A stretch of DNA of 64,000 nt from Pseudomonas sp. PIC25 (GTDB lineage Bacteria; Pseudomonadota; Gammaproteobacteria; Pseudomonadales; Pseudomonadaceae): assembly GCF_002286785.1 (NCBI RefSeq), contig NZ_MUJY01000132.1, positions 30,291 to 94,290 on the forward strand, in the 5' to 3' direction. Both the position numbers and the translations under genes were made by a program. Under the pieces are notes generated by a model that worked only from the letters and a program-made list of their open reading frames with translations, was not told the origin of the DNA and did no database searches. Positions 16,638 through 26,037 of the stretch are shown piece by piece; within the stretch, counting starts at the first letter, position 1; the number at the start of each line of letters is the position of its first letter.

Positions 16638-18590
16638 ATGCCAGCGGTCTCGCACTACGGTTTTGCCAATCTCGGAATGGCGAAGAAGTTGGGTATCGGC
16701 TTCGGCCTGGTTCTGCTGCTCACCGGTGTGGTCGCGGCGATCGGGCTGGTGTCCTTGCAGGCTATCGAGCAGCGTTTCGAAAACCTCAAGCAGATGTCGT
16801 CCATCAACCTGTCAGTGCTGCGCGCGCGTTTGCAGGAGCAGCGTTTCGCCCTGACCAACGACAACCAGTCGGTGGAGGCGCTGCGCCAGGGGCTGGAGTC
16901 GGTCCAGACGTTGACCGCGGAGTTGAAACAGGACTCGCCGGCGATGGCCGACGTGGAGCAGGCCCTGGCGGCGTATCGCGAGTCGTTCGACCGTTTCGTC
17001 GAGCTGACCCTGGCCAAGGACCTGGCGCTGGAGATGGCCAACTGGTCGGTGGAGAGCGTGGCCAACAACCTCGATCTGCTGCAGAGCGGGCTGGCCGATG
17101 ACGGCGTCTACGAGTTGAAGCAATCCCAGGGCACCAAGGGCGGCGAGTTCGTCGAGCAGGCGAACCAGCTTGGTCAGATTTCCCGGCTGATGCTGCAAGC
17201 GATGAACGAGGCCCGCCTGCGCATGGACCAGAGCCGCAAAGGCGGCGAGGACGTGGCCTCGACCCGCATCGAGCAGGCTGAACAGGCGCTCCAGCAGGCC
17301 GAGCAGTTGAAGGAGGCGGTCACCGATCCGGGGTATCGCACTGTGCTCAACGAGGTCAGTGGGCACATCACCAATTTCACCGCCAAGCTGGCCGAGTACA
17401 CCGACCTGCTCGCCAAGGAGCGCCAGGTTTATGCCGAGCTGCGCGAGCGCGCCGAACTGGCGGTGCAACGGGTGGACGAGGCATCGGCCGAGCAGGAGAC
17501 AGCGATGCAAGCGGAGCTGACCGCCAACTCCGTACTGATCCTGGGTTCGTCCAGCCTGGCGCTGCTGGTGGGCGTGCTGGCGGCTTTCCTGATCACCCGC
17601 GCCATTGTTCGCCCGCTGACCAGCGTGATCCGGGTGGCGAACCGCATCGCCGAAGGCGACCTGACCGCCCGCATCGAAGTGCGCGGGGCGGATGAGATCG
17701 GCCAGTTGATGAGCGCCATGCAGCAGATGGCGACCGGGCTGAGCGGCATCGTCAGCGGGTTGCAGGCGGGCATCGACCAGATAGCCTCATCGGCCAGGAC
17801 GCTGTCCAGCGTGACCGAGCAGACCACTATCGGGGTCAGCAGCCAGAAGCTGGAGACTGAACAAGTCGCCACTGCGATGAACCAGATGGCCGCCACCGTG
17901 CACGACGTGGCGCGCAATGCCGAGGAAGCGGCCCAGGCCGCTGAATCCGCCGACGCCAAGGTCAACAACGGGCATCAGGTGGTCAAGCAGAGCATTGCCC
18001 GTATCGAACAACTGGCGGCCTCGGCTGGCTCGGCGAGCCAGAGCATCGAGAGCCTCAGCCAGGACGTGCAGAACATCGGTGCGGTGCTGGACGTGATCAA
18101 GAGCGTCGCCGAGCAGACCAACCTGCTGGCGCTCAACGCCGCCATCGAGGCGGCGCGGGCCGGCGAGCAGGGCAGGGGCTTCGCGGTGGTCGCCGACGAG
18201 GTGCGCGCGCTGGCCAAGCGTACCCAGCAGTCCACGGCCGAGATCGAGCGCCTGATCGGCGCCCTGCAACAGGGCACCCAGACGTCGGTAGCGCAGATCC
18301 GCAGCAGCGGCGAGCTGGTCCGCCTGACCGTGGCCGATGCCCAGCAGACCGAAAGCGCATTGGCGGCCATCGCGGCGGCGGTATCGGTGATCCATGAGAT
18401 GAACCAGCAGATCGCCGCGGCGGCCGAGCAGCAGAGCGCGGTGGCCGAGGAGATCAACCGCAGCGTGACGGCGATTCGCGGCAGCGCCGATCAGTCGGCC
18501 ATGGCCATGGAAGGAACGGCGGCATCGAGCGTGGAACTGGCGCAGTTGAGCAACGAGTTGCAGGGGATGGTCGGACACTTCCGCCTGTGA
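16638..18590 (+). CDS. Methyl-accepting chemotaxis protein with a helical bimodular-type sensor domain
   Basis: A 650-residue chemoreceptor. An N-terminal membrane segment (about 19-39) is followed by a ~255-residue, all-helical periplasmic domain, a second membrane segment (about 295-318) and a HAMP domain beginning [17 protein letters not shown]. The cytoplasmic signalling tip is canonical ([20 protein letters not shown]). The periplasmic domain size and lack of Cache/PAS features suggest the helical bimodular (HBM) family, known in Pseudomonas for organic acids and similar ligands; this is inference. No CheA/CheW genes lie nearby, so it should feed the general chemotaxis pathway. Confidence 0.92.
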   Translation: MPAVSHYGFANLGMAKKLGIGFGLVLLLTGVVAAIGLVSLQAIEQRFENLKQMSSINLSVLRARLQEQRFALTNDNQSVEALRQGLESVQTLTAELKQDSPAMADVEQALAAYRESFDRFVELTLAKDLALEMANWSVESVANNLDLLQSGLADDGVYELKQSQGTKGGEFVEQANQLGQISRLMLQAMNEARLRMDQSRKGGEDVASTRIEQAEQALQQAEQLKEAVTDPGYRTVLNEVSGHITNFTAKLAEYTDLLAKERQVYAELRERAELAVQRVDEASAEQETAMQAELTANSVLILGSSSLALLVGVLAAFLITRAIVRPLTSVIRVANRIAEGDLTARIEVRGADEIGQLMSAMQQMATGLSGIVSGLQAGIDQIASSARTLSSVTEQTTIGVSSQKLETEQVATAMNQMAATVHDVARNAEEAAQAAESADAKVNNGHQVVKQSIARIEQLAASAGSASQSIESLSQDVQNIGAVLDVIKSVAEQTNLLALNAAIEAARAGEQGRGFAVVADEVRALAKRTQQSTAEIERLIGALQQGTQTSVAQIRSSGELVRLTVADAQQTESALAAIAAAVSVIHEMNQQIAAAAEQQSAVAEEINRSVTAIRGSADQSAMAMEGTAASSVELAQLSNELQGMVGHFRL

Positions 18591-18623
18591 GGCAGGCGCA
18601 ATGAGCGCCTGCCTGCGAGGGGC

Positions 18624-19832
18624 TCAGACGGTCTTGCGCCAGTTGAGAATCAGCAGGGTCAGCACGCCGGCGATCAGCCCCCAGAATGCCGAGCCGATGG
18701 ACAACAGCGTCATCCCCGAGGCGGTGACCATGAAGGTCACCAGCGCCGCTTCGCGTTCCTTCGGTTCCTGCATCGCATTGCTCAGGCCACTGCCGATGGA
18801 GCCGAACAGCGCCAGGGCGGCGATGGATAGCACCAGGGCCGTCGGCAGGGCGGCGAACAGCGCGGCCAGGGTGGCGGCGAAGATACCGGCGATCCCGTAG
18901 AACAGGCCGCACCAGAGCGCGGCGGTGTAGCGCTTGCGCGGATTTTCGTGGGCCTCCGCGCCGGTGCAGATGGCTGCGCTGATGGCTGCCAGGTTGATGC
19001 CGTGGGAGCCGAACGGCGCCAGCAGCAGCGAGGCGACACCGGTTACCGAAATCAGCGGCGATGCCGGGACGTCATAGCCGTCCGCACGCAGTACGACGAT
19101 GCCGGGGATGTTCTGCGACGCCATGGCGACGATGAACAGCGGGATGGCGATGCCGACGATCGCCGGCAGCGAGAAGCTCGGCGTGGTCCAGACCGGTACG
19201 GCGACCTGTACCTCGAAACCGGAAAAATCCAACAGGCCGAGCACGCCAGCCACCCCGCCACCGACCAGCAGTGTGGCGAGGATGGCGTAGCGCGGCGCCA
19301 GGCGCTTGCCGAACAGATAGGTGAAGAACATCGCCAACACCAGCGCGGTGCTGTGTTGGGCGGCGAGAAAGATTTCGCTGCCGATACGGAACAGGATGCC
19401 GGCCAGCAGCGCGGCGGCCAGCGAGCCCGGCAAGCGGCGCATCAGCCGCTCGAAACCGCCGGTGAGGCCGACCAGGGCGAGCAGGGCGGCGCAGACGATG
19501 AAGGCACCGATGGCCTCGCCGTAGCTGACCCCGGGCAGGCTGGTGATCAATAGCGCGGCGCCGGGGGTCGACCAGGCGACGACGATGGGTGCGCGGTAGC
19601 GCAGCGACAGGCCGATGGTGCACACCGCCATGCCGATCGACAGCGCCCATATCCACGAGGAAATCTGCGCGGTACTCAGGCCGGCGGCCTGACCGGCCTG
19701 GAACATCAGCGCCAGCGAGCTGGTGTAGCCGGTGAGCATGGCGATGAAGCCGGCCACCACGGCGGAGGGCGAAGAGTCGGCCAGCGGGCGCAGGCGTGCG
19801 GGCGTGTCCATGGTGGGAGCGCTGTCACTCAT
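18624..19832 (-). CDS. Benzoate/H+ symporter BenE family transporter
   Basis: A 402-residue inner-membrane protein with about twelve hydrophobic segments. It matches the BenE family: GFIAMLTGYTSSLALMFQAG near the N terminus, WSTPGAALL in the core, and FGSHGINLAAISAAICTG later. The family imports benzoate or related aromatic acids with protons. Start at MSDSAPTMDT (19832), where its ATG overlaps the stop codon of the upstream lysE-like gene, so the two are likely co-translated. No ben catabolic genes are seen nearby; the substrate is therefore uncertain. Confidence 0.88.
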   Translation of the reverse strand: MSDSAPTMDTPARLRPLADSSPSAVVAGFIAMLTGYTSSLALMFQAGQAAGLSTAQISSWIWALSIGMAVCTIGLSLRYRAPIVVAWSTPGAALLITSLPGVSYGEAIGAFIVCAALLALVGLTGGFERLMRRLPGSLAAALLAGILFRIGSEIFLAAQHSTALVLAMFFTYLFGKRLAPRYAILATLLVGGGVAGVLGLLDFSGFEVQVAVPVWTTPSFSLPAIVGIAIPLFIVAMASQNIPGIVVLRADGYDVPASPLISVTGVASLLLAPFGSHGINLAAISAAICTGAEAHENPRKRYTAALWCGLFYGIAGIFAATLAALFAALPTALVLSIAALALFGSIGSGLSNAMQEPKEREAALVTFMVTASGMTLLSIGSAFWGLIAGVLTLLILNWRKTV

Positions 19833-20446
19833 GAAAGGGTTCCTTGTACATCGGCCAGGATAGGGTAAAGGGAGGCCACCAGCAGCAGCGCCATGCCGAT
19901 GTTGAAGCAGCGGCGCACGCGCGGGTCCTCCAGCCAGCGGCGCAGCAGGCTGCCGGCGACGGTCCAGAGCCCGACGCTCGGGCAGTTGACCAGGGCGAAC
20001 AGGGCGGCGATCAGCACCACGTTGACGAGGAAATTCTCCTGCGGCGTGTAGGTGGTGATGGCGCCGATGGCCATGACCCAGGCCTTGGGATTGACCCATT
20101 GGAAGGCTGCGGCCTGGAGGAAGGTCAGCGGTTTGCCGCTGGCGGTGGCGCCGCCTTGGGGCGCGCCGGCACCGGCGATCTTCCAGGCCAAGTAAAGCAG
20201 GTAGGCACCGCCGGCGTAACGCAATGCCGTGTACAGCGCGGGAAAGCGTTCGAACAACTGGCCGAGCCCGAGGCCCACCGCGATCACCAGCACCATGAAG
20301 CCCAGACTGATGCCGAGCATGTGCGGCAGGCTGCGGCGCACCCCGAAGTTCACGCCGGAGGCGAGCAGCATCATGTTGTTCGGCCCCGGCGTGACCGAGG
20401 TGACAAAAGCGAAGGCGACGAAGGCGACCAGCAGTTCAGGGTTCAT
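19829..20446 (-). CDS. LysE/RhtB family amino-acid exporter
   Basis: A 205-residue membrane protein with five to six hydrophobic segments. The N-terminal TSVTPGPNNMMLLASG is the hallmark of LysE/RhtB translocators, and FQWVNPKAWVMAIGA is the conserved central loop. The family exports amino acids or related small molecules. Start at MNPELLVAF; the frame continues upstream without family similarity. Its stop codon overlaps the start of the BenE-like gene by an ATGA junction. Confidence 0.9.
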   Translation of the reverse strand: MNPELLVAFVAFAFVTSVTPGPNNMMLLASGVNFGVRRSLPHMLGISLGFMVLVIAVGLGLGQLFERFPALYTALRYAGGAYLLYLAWKIAGAGAPQGGATASGKPLTFLQAAAFQWVNPKAWVMAIGAITTYTPQENFLVNVVLIAALFALVNCPSVGLWTVAGSLLRRWLEDPRVRRCFNIGMALLLVASLYPILADVQGTLS

Positions 20447-20629
20447 CGGGCAGGCTCCACGCAAGAGCCAACAGCCTATGTGCTGTGGGGGGCGGCCGTC
20501 GCGGTACAGCGGATGCAGCAATGGGCGATACAGTCGGCGAGGTTCGGTTACTGTACCGGTGGTTAGCCGTCGCTTGAAAAACTACTGTGTCGAGAACAGC
20601 CTGAAGTGCCAGCGAATCGAGGAACACCC

Positions 20630-21262
20630 ATGGACGAAAACCCCTATGCCGCCCCCACCGTGGAACTGGTGGACGATGCCGCCCCGCATTCACTCCAAGG
20701 CTGGAATGCCTCGCAGTTGCGCGTGCTCGGTTGGCTGAGCCTGGTTTCCACCTTCGGCACCCTGGTGTTCCTGGTGATGTCGCTGGTGGGCGCTGCGCTG
20801 CGGATGCCCGACCTGGAAACCTACGGCGAGTGGATCGGGATCGCCATGGTGTTGCTGGGCAACTACCTGCTGATCCGCTTCAAGGGGTTCGCCGAGGCTC
20901 GCTTCGAGGCGCGCGGGCTGGGCATACCGGTGTGGGCGACCGTCGCGGTCAGTCTGGCGATGGAAGGCGTAGTGTTCGGCAGCGGTCTGGAAGCGTTGGA
21001 CTGGCGCTCGATCACCTACCTCGTGCTGACCGGCATCCTGGGGTTGCTCACCCTCTGGTTCGGCATCCGTCTGCTCAAGGTGCAGAACGTTTCACCGCCG
21101 TTCAAGGTGCTGGCCTGGCTGGAGATCGCCGCAGGCCCGCTACTCGCGTCGGTCGTCCTCATGATGCTCGCGGTGATTCCGGCCCTGGCGGCCGGCGTAG
21201 CCATGGCCCTGGTATTCTTCCGCGGTGCGGCGGAGCTGGAAGGGCTGAGCGAGCCCCGTTGA
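20630..21262 (+). CDS. Multi-pass membrane protein of unknown function
   Basis: A 210-residue protein with a short polar N terminus containing NPYAAP, then about six hydrophobic segments (near residues 35-57, 70-87, 100-125, 130-150, 165-185 and 185-205). The NPYAAP-type N-terminal motif is recurrent in uncharacterised proteobacterial membrane proteins. The start at MDENPYAAP has GAGGAA upstream. Its 3' end is 3 bp from the convergent MarR gene. No function can be assigned. Confidence 0.75.
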   Translation: MDENPYAAPTVELVDDAAPHSLQGWNASQLRVLGWLSLVSTFGTLVFLVMSLVGAALRMPDLETYGEWIGIAMVLLGNYLLIRFKGFAEARFEARGLGIPVWATVAVSLAMEGVVFGSGLEALDWRSITYLVLTGILGLLTLWFGIRLLKVQNVSPPFKVLAWLEIAAGPLLASVVLMMLAVIPALAAGVAMALVFFRGAAELEGLSEPR

Positions 21263-21265
21263 GCG

Positions 21266-21709
21266 CTATTCGCCCTGGCGTACCGCCCCGAGGGCTTGGT
21301 TCACTGCCAGCCAGCCCTCGACAGCCGTGTCACCGGCCTCGGCGAAGGCCTTCTCCAGCAACCGGACCTGTTCTCGGCGCAGCGCCGCTTCCAGGCGCGC
21401 GCCTTCCGGGGTGAAGCCGAGCAGGCGTTTGCGTTTGTCGTCCGGTGCCGCGACGCTTTCCACCAGGTGCATTTCCATCAGTTGACGCAGCGGCGTGTTC
21501 AGCGCCTGCTTGCTCACGCCGAGGTAGCCGAGCAGTTCCTTGACGCTGAGCCCCGGATAGCGGGCGATGAAGAACAGGATGCGGTGGTGGACGCGCGACA
21601 GGCCGCGGCGGGCGAGCATTTCGTCCGGCTTGGCGGTGAACGCCTGGTAGCCGAAGAAGAAAGCTTCCATGGCCTGTTGCTGGACGCTTGTTTTTTTTAG
21701 GTCAGGCAT
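21266..21709 (-). CDS. MarR family transcriptional regulator
   Basis: A 147-residue winged-helix regulator. The helix-turn-helix (GLSVKELLGYLGVSKQALNT) and the wing (AAPDDKRKRLLGFTPEG) are typical of the MarR family. It is divergent from the PLP-dependent aminotransferase gene, with 82 bp between the two starts, so it may control that gene. Ligand and targets are unknown. Confidence 0.85.
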   Translation of the reverse strand: MPDLKKTSVQQQAMEAFFFGYQAFTAKPDEMLARRGLSRVHHRILFFIARYPGLSVKELLGYLGVSKQALNTPLRQLMEMHLVESVAAPDDKRKRLLGFTPEGARLEAALRREQVRLLEKAFAEAGDTAVEGWLAVNQALGAVRQGE

Positions 21710-21791
21710 ATTGACGTATCTGTCCGGTGCGGCGTAGTTTCGGTCAAGCAGTTTGACTCATATTCCTTGCCTTCGCACCCCGGTGACATCC

Positions 21792-22958
21792 ATGGCCTTC
21801 TCCGAACGCATCGCCCGCCTGAAAAGCTCCCTGATCCGTGAAATCCTCGCCGCGGCGCAGCGTCCGGAAGTCATGTCCTTCGCTGGCGGCCTGCCGGCCG
21901 AGCCGATGCTGCCGCAGATGGATTGGAGCGCGATGCCGACGAGCGTCGGCCAGTACGGCATGAGCGAGGGCGAGCCGGCCCTGCGCGAGGCCATCGCCGC
22001 CGAGGCGCGTGCCTTGGGCGTGCCCTGCGAGGCGAGCCAGGTGCTGATCGTCAGCGGCTCGCAGCAAACCCTCGACCTGGCCTCCAAGCTGTTCATCGAT
22101 CCGGGTACCGAGGTGCTGCTGGAAGCGCCCACCTACTTGGCGGCGCTGCAGGCTTTCCAACTGTTCGGTGCCCACTGCCTGGGCGTGCCCCAGGAAGCCG
22201 ACGGCCCTGAGCTGGCCGCCCTGCGCCAGCGTTTGGAGCAGCACAAGCCGGCCTTCGCCTACCTGATCCCGACTTTCCAGAACCCATCTGGCGTGCGCTA
22301 TAGCGAAGCCAAGCGCGATGCCGTGGCGGCCCTGCTCGACGAATTCGGCGTGACCTTGATAGAGGACGAACCCTACCGTGAGCTGGTGTTCGATGCCGGC
22401 AGTGCCCAACCCATCGTCAGCCGTCTGAAGAAGGCCAGCTGGATCTACACCGGCACCGTCTCCAAGACCTTACTGCCGGGCCTGCGCGTCGGTTTCCTGA
22501 TCGCCAGCCCGGATCTTTTCCCCTACCTGCTGCGCCTCAAGCAGTCCGCCGACCTGCACACCAATCGCATCGGTCAGTGGCAGGCGCTGCAGTGGATCGG
22601 CACGGAGCAATACCGCGAGCACTTGGCCGAGTTGCGCGATTTCTACCGCGTTCGCCGCGACGCCATGCAGGCGGTGCTGCTGGAGCACTTCGCCGACCTG
22701 GCCGACTGGGAGATTCCCCAGGGCGGGTTGTTCTTCTGGCTGACCCTCAAGCAGCGGATCGACACCCGTAGCCTGCTGAAGCCGGCGCTGGAGCAGAACG
22801 TCGCCTTCATGCCGGGCGAACCCTTCTTTATCCAGCCCGATTTGCATCCTGGCCATCTGCGGCTGAATTTCAGCCATGTGGCGCCGGAGCGCCTGGGTGA
22901 GGGGATCGGCCGTCTGGCCGCCGTCGTTCGTGAGGCCCTGAAGGCAGAGGCCGCCTAG
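21792..22958 (+). CDS. PLP-dependent aminotransferase (class I/II, MocR/2-aminoadipate type)
   Basis: A 388-residue fold-type I aminotransferase. It starts MAFSERIARLKSSLIREIL and contains MSFAGGLPA, the VSGSQQTLDL substrate/cofactor loop, IPTFQNPSG, the EDEPYREL aspartate segment and the PLP-lysine site TGTVSKTLLPGLRVGF. Close family members act on 2-aminoadipate, aromatic or branched amino acids, so the specificity is open. An upstream in-frame ATG (21753) gives a leader with no family similarity. A glutathione transferase gene follows 16 bp downstream, probably in one operon. Confidence 0.88.
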   Translation: MAFSERIARLKSSLIREILAAAQRPEVMSFAGGLPAEPMLPQMDWSAMPTSVGQYGMSEGEPALREAIAAEARALGVPCEASQVLIVSGSQQTLDLASKLFIDPGTEVLLEAPTYLAALQAFQLFGAHCLGVPQEADGPELAALRQRLEQHKPAFAYLIPTFQNPSGVRYSEAKRDAVAALLDEFGVTLIEDEPYRELVFDAGSAQPIVSRLKKASWIYTGTVSKTLLPGLRVGFLIASPDLFPYLLRLKQSADLHTNRIGQWQALQWIGTEQYREHLAELRDFYRVRRDAMQAVLLEHFADLADWEIPQGGLFFWLTLKQRIDTRSLLKPALEQNVAFMPGEPFFIQPDLHPGHLRLNFSHVAPERLGEGIGRLAAVVREALKAEAA

Positions 22959-22974
22959 GAAAGGAGAGAACACC

Positions 22975-23577
22975 ATGTACAAGGTCTATGGCGATTACCG
23001 GTCCGGCAACTGCTACAAGGTCAAGCTGATGCTCAATCTGCTGGGCCAGCCCTACGAGTGGGTTCCGGTGGATATTCTCAAGGGCGAGACGCGGACCCCC
23101 GAATTCCTGGAAAAGAATCCCAACGGCAAGATTCCGGTGCTGGAGCTGGACGACGGAAGCTGCCTCTGGGAGTCCAATGCGATCCTCAATTTCCTCGCCG
23201 AAGGAACCGAATTCCTGCCCACCGAGCCGCGTCTGCGCACTCAGGTGTTGCAATGGCAGTTCTTCGAGCAGTACAGCCATGAGCCGTATGTCGCCGTCGC
23301 GCGCTTCATCATGCTTTACCTCGGCTTGCCGGAAGAGCGTCGCGCCGAGTTCGAGGAGAAGCGCAAGGGCAGCTACAAGGCACTGGATGTGATGGAGCGG
23401 CAGTTGCTGCGTACGCCCTACCTGGTCGGCGATCGTTATTCCATTGCCGATGTGGCGCTCTACGCCTATACCCACGTTGCCCACGAAGGCGGCATCGACC
23501 TGCAGGGCTATCCGGCGATCCGCGCCTGGATGGACCGGGTTGCCAGCCATCCGCGGCATGTGACCATGCTGGGCTGA
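22975..23577 (+). CDS. Glutathione S-transferase family protein
   Basis: A 200-residue protein with an N-terminal thioredoxin-like domain (MYKVYGDYRSGNCYKVKLML, with SGNC at 10-13) and the glutathione-binding NPNGKIPVLELDDG and LWESNAIL. A helical C-terminal domain follows (YSIADVALYAYTHVAHEGG). This is the usual layout of bacterial GSTs of the beta/theta-like group. Ribosome-binding site AAAGGAGAG precedes the ATG. It follows the aminotransferase and ends at a strong bidirectional terminator. Confidence 0.88.
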   Translation: MYKVYGDYRSGNCYKVKLMLNLLGQPYEWVPVDILKGETRTPEFLEKNPNGKIPVLELDDGSCLWESNAILNFLAEGTEFLPTEPRLRTQVLQWQFFEQYSHEPYVAVARFIMLYLGLPEERRAEFEEKRKGSYKALDVMERQLLRTPYLVGDRYSIADVALYAYTHVAHEGGIDLQGYPAIRAWMDRVASHPRHVTMLG

Positions 23578-23592
23578 CGAATCGAGGGCATG

Positions 23593-23619
23593 AAAAAACC
23601 GGCGCAAGGCCGGTTTTTT
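23593..23619. terminator. Bidirectional rho-independent terminator between GST and folE
   Basis: A GC-rich stem (ACCGGC/GCCGGT) with a 5-base loop is flanked by runs of six A and six T, so it has a T-tract on both strands. It lies between the convergent GST and folE stop codons. Confidence 0.9.
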
Positions 23620-23631
23620 CTTGGGCGGCGA

Positions 23632-24177
23632 TCAACCGATCAGGCTGAGAAACTCGCTGCGGGTGGCGGCGCTCTCGCGGAATTCGCCGAGCATCACCGA
23701 GGTCACCATCGACGAGTTCTGCTTCTCCACGCCGCGCATCATCATGCACATGTGCTGCGCCTCGATGACCACCGCGACGCCGAGGGCACCGGTGACCTGT
23801 TGCACGGCTTCGGCGATCTGCCGGCTGAGGTTCTCCTGGATCTGCAGGCGGCGGGCGTACATGTCGACGATCCGTGCCACCTTCGACAGGCCGAGAACCT
23901 TGCCGTTGGGGATGTAAGCCACATGCGCCTTGCCGATGAAGGGCAGCAGGTGGTGTTCGCACAGGGAGTACAGCTCGATGTTCTTCACCAGCACCATTTC
24001 GCTGTTGTCTGAGCTGAACAGCGCGCCGTTGACGATTTCGTCGAGGGTCTGCTGGTAGCCGCGGCAGAGGTACTGCATGGCTTTGGCGGCGCGCTTGGGA
24101 GTGTCGATCAGGCCTTCGCGGCTGGTGTCTTCGCCGAGCTGGCCGATGATCGCGGTGTAATGCTGTTCCAGGGACAT
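23632..24177 (-). CDS. folE: GTP cyclohydrolase I
   Basis: A 181-residue enzyme that converts GTP to dihydroneopterin triphosphate, the first step of folate/pterin synthesis. The zinc ligands are visible: Cys73 and His76 ([10 protein letters not shown]) and Cys144 ([11 protein letters not shown]). The core [20 protein letters not shown] is also typical. The length is a little short compared with E. coli FolE but usual for Pseudomonas FolE paralogues. It faces the GST gene and shares its terminator. Confidence 0.93.
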   Translation of the reverse strand: MSLEQHYTAIIGQLGEDTSREGLIDTPKRAAKAMQYLCRGYQQTLDEIVNGALFSSDNSEMVLVKNIELYSLCEHHLLPFIGKAHVAYIPNGKVLGLSKVARIVDMYARRLQIQENLSRQIAEAVQQVTGALGVAVVIEAQHMCMMMRGVEKQNSSMVTSVMLGEFRESAATRSEFLSLIG

Positions 24178-24264
24178 GGATGGGACCTAGGGTGTTACGC
24201 AAACGCGAAGGGTAGGGCGCGCGCGGCGCGCTGGCAAGGGCGGCGGATGGCCGGCCGGGGAGCG

Positions 24265-24828
24265 TTACTCATCGCGTCCTTCGAGCATGGTGCGTTTGAG
24301 CAGGACGTAGAGCGCGCCGGTGCCGCCGTGCCGGGGCAGGCAGGAGGTGAAGCCGAGCACCTGCGGATGCTGGCGCAACCAGGTGTTCACATGGCTCTTG
24401 ATCAAGGGGCGTTTGCCGTCGAGACGGGCGGCCTTGCCGTGGGTGACCCGCACGCAACGGATTTCCAGCTTCGCCGCTTCGGCGAGGAAGTCCCAGAGCG
24501 TTTGCCGGGCCTTTTCCACGGTCATGCCGTGTAGGTCCAGGCTGCCTTCGAAGGCGACCTGGCCGGCCTTGAGCTTGCGCATCTGGCCTTCCTGGACGCC
24601 GTCGCGTGCCCAGTAGAGCTCGTCTTCGGCGCCGACGTCGATGACGAACTGGTCGGACAGGCCGTCGACCTTGGTCGAGATCGGCTTAAGAGTGGCGGCT
24701 TGGCGGCGCTGGGCAATCTGCTGGCGGTCGGCCTTGGGTTTGCCGGTGTCGGCGCGATCGTGTTGGATCGGTTTCACGCCGCGCATTTCGGACATGAAAA
24801 GGGAGCTGTCGTTGTCGTCGTCTTGCAT
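24265..24828 (-). CDS. Smr-domain endonuclease-like protein
   Basis: A 187-residue protein with a polar N-terminal half and a C-terminal Smr domain (about 90-180). The domain contains LDLHGMTVEKAR, VRVTHGKAARLDG and a TGALYVLLKR end. Smr domains occur as stand-alone nucleases or nicking enzymes acting on DNA or RNA, and in MutS2. The His in the LDLHG motif is present. It lies 87 bp upstream of folE on the same strand. Its substrate is unknown. Confidence 0.88.
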   Translation of the reverse strand: MQDDDNDSSLFMSEMRGVKPIQHDRADTGKPKADRQQIAQRRQAATLKPISTKVDGLSDQFVIDVGAEDELYWARDGVQEGQMRKLKAGQVAFEGSLDLHGMTVEKARQTLWDFLAEAAKLEIRCVRVTHGKAARLDGKRPLIKSHVNTWLRQHPQVLGFTSCLPRHGGTGALYVLLKRTMLEGRDE

Positions 24829-24874
24829 GGGGCCTCCGCGAAGGGGCCTAGTTTACCCGACGTCCGGGGTCGGA

Positions 24875-25195
24875 TCAGCCACGCTTCTTCAGCAGGTGAG
24901 GCGCCAGGGTCAGGTCGCTCGGGCGGCGCAGCCGGCGCCGGCAAATACGCCAGGCGAGGATGCCGAACCAGAGGAGGAACAAGCCGAGCGCCAGCAGGAT
25001 GCTGGCATCGGCCGGAGTGTCGTTGAGCCCGCCGAGCGCCGGCGGACGTCCCAGGAGGGTGGCGGCACCGGCCATCGCCAGCAGGATGCCGAAGGTGGCG
25101 AGCAGTGCCGCGATGGCCGCGCCGAAACGCCAGCGCCAGCGACCGGGCCGGCGCGGGCGTACATGACGGGCGTCGTAACTATCGGACAACTTCAT
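24875..25195 (-). CDS. Small membrane protein of unknown function
   Basis: A 106-residue basic protein with two hydrophobic segments (about residues 24-48 and 66-83) and an arginine-rich C-terminal stretch (RICRRRLRRPSD). The two-segment topology with basic ends suggests both termini in the cytoplasm. It precedes the Smr gene by 46 bp on the same strand and may be co-transcribed with it. No family is recognised. Confidence 0.65.
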   Translation of the reverse strand: MKLSDSYDARHVRPRRPGRWRWRFGAAIAALLATFGILLAMAGAATLLGRPPALGGLNDTPADASILLALGLFLLWFGILAWRICRRRLRRPSDLTLAPHLLKKRG

Positions 25196-25291
25196 TCCGA
25201 TCTTCCTCTTGGGAAAGGAGGTGAGACCCGCGGGCCGGGGTGCGGTTCCGGGCCGCGCTGTACGGGTCTCGCTGGCCCCGCGATGCCGAGT

Positions 25292-25885
25292 TCAGATCAG
25301 CGCCTTGGCTTGCTGAACGACAGTGGCGAAGTTATCGGCCAATATTGCCATCTCCATGCGATGCACGACGTCGGCCTGGATCACACCTTCGGGGCTGGGC
25401 AAATCGCGCGTGGCGCAGGCGCTGTCGACCAGGGTGCAACGATAACCATAATCCTTGCAGGCACGAACGGTGGTGCTGATGCTCGAGTGGGTCATGAAGC
25501 CGCAGACGATCAGGTCTAAGTGGCCCAACGCCTGGAGGCGGTCATGCAGTTCCGTGCCGGCGAAGGCGTTCGGCAGGCGTTTCTCGACCACGACTTCGCC
25601 CGGCTGCGGAGCAAGCTCGGGCAGGAACTGGCCACGCGGCCCCTGGGGATCGAACAGTCCGCCAGTGATGCCGAGGTGTCGGACATGGACCACCGCGACG
25701 CCGGTCGCTCGCGCAGCGCCGAGCAGGCTGGCGATTTCCGCCGCCGCGGCGTCGAGACCCGGCAGGGCCAGGGCGCCGCTGCGGTATTCCTCCTGGGCGT
25801 CGATGATCAGCAGGGTGGCGTTGCTCAGGGTGGCGGGCGCATAGCCTCGGCCGCTGAGCTGGAACATGGTTTGCGGCTGGGACAT
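25292..25885 (-). CDS. Isochorismatase-like hydrolase, copy 1, catalytic Cys replaced
   Basis: A 197-residue cysteine-hydrolase-fold protein starting MSQPQTMFQL. Asp29 (IIDAQEEY) and Lys102 (EKRLPNAFAG) of the Asp-Lys-Cys triad are present, but the nucleophile position in CGFMTHSSISTTVRA is Ser135 where the neighbour has Cys. It is otherwise colinear with the second copy over its whole length. It may be inactive, use the serine, or act as a partner of copy 2. The two genes are on the same strand with 152 bp between them, and copy 2 is divergent from the LysR regulator. Confidence 0.9.
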   Translation of the reverse strand: MSQPQTMFQLSGRGYAPATLSNATLLIIDAQEEYRSGALALPGLDAAAAEIASLLGAARATGVAVVHVRHLGITGGLFDPQGPRGQFLPELAPQPGEVVVEKRLPNAFAGTELHDRLQALGHLDLIVCGFMTHSSISTTVRACKDYGYRCTLVDSACATRDLPSPEGVIQADVVHRMEMAILADNFATVVQQAKALI

Positions 25886-26037
25886 GGCTGTTTCCTCGCA
25901 AATGACAATGGGCCAATTGTCGCCCCGCCGACGCCGGATGTGAACCGTCCCCTGCACATCTCATCGCGACCGGGTCTCTTTCCGAGAGCGAGGAATTCGT
26001 CTGGCGCACCCGCCACTGCTGGCGGGCGCGGGGCAGA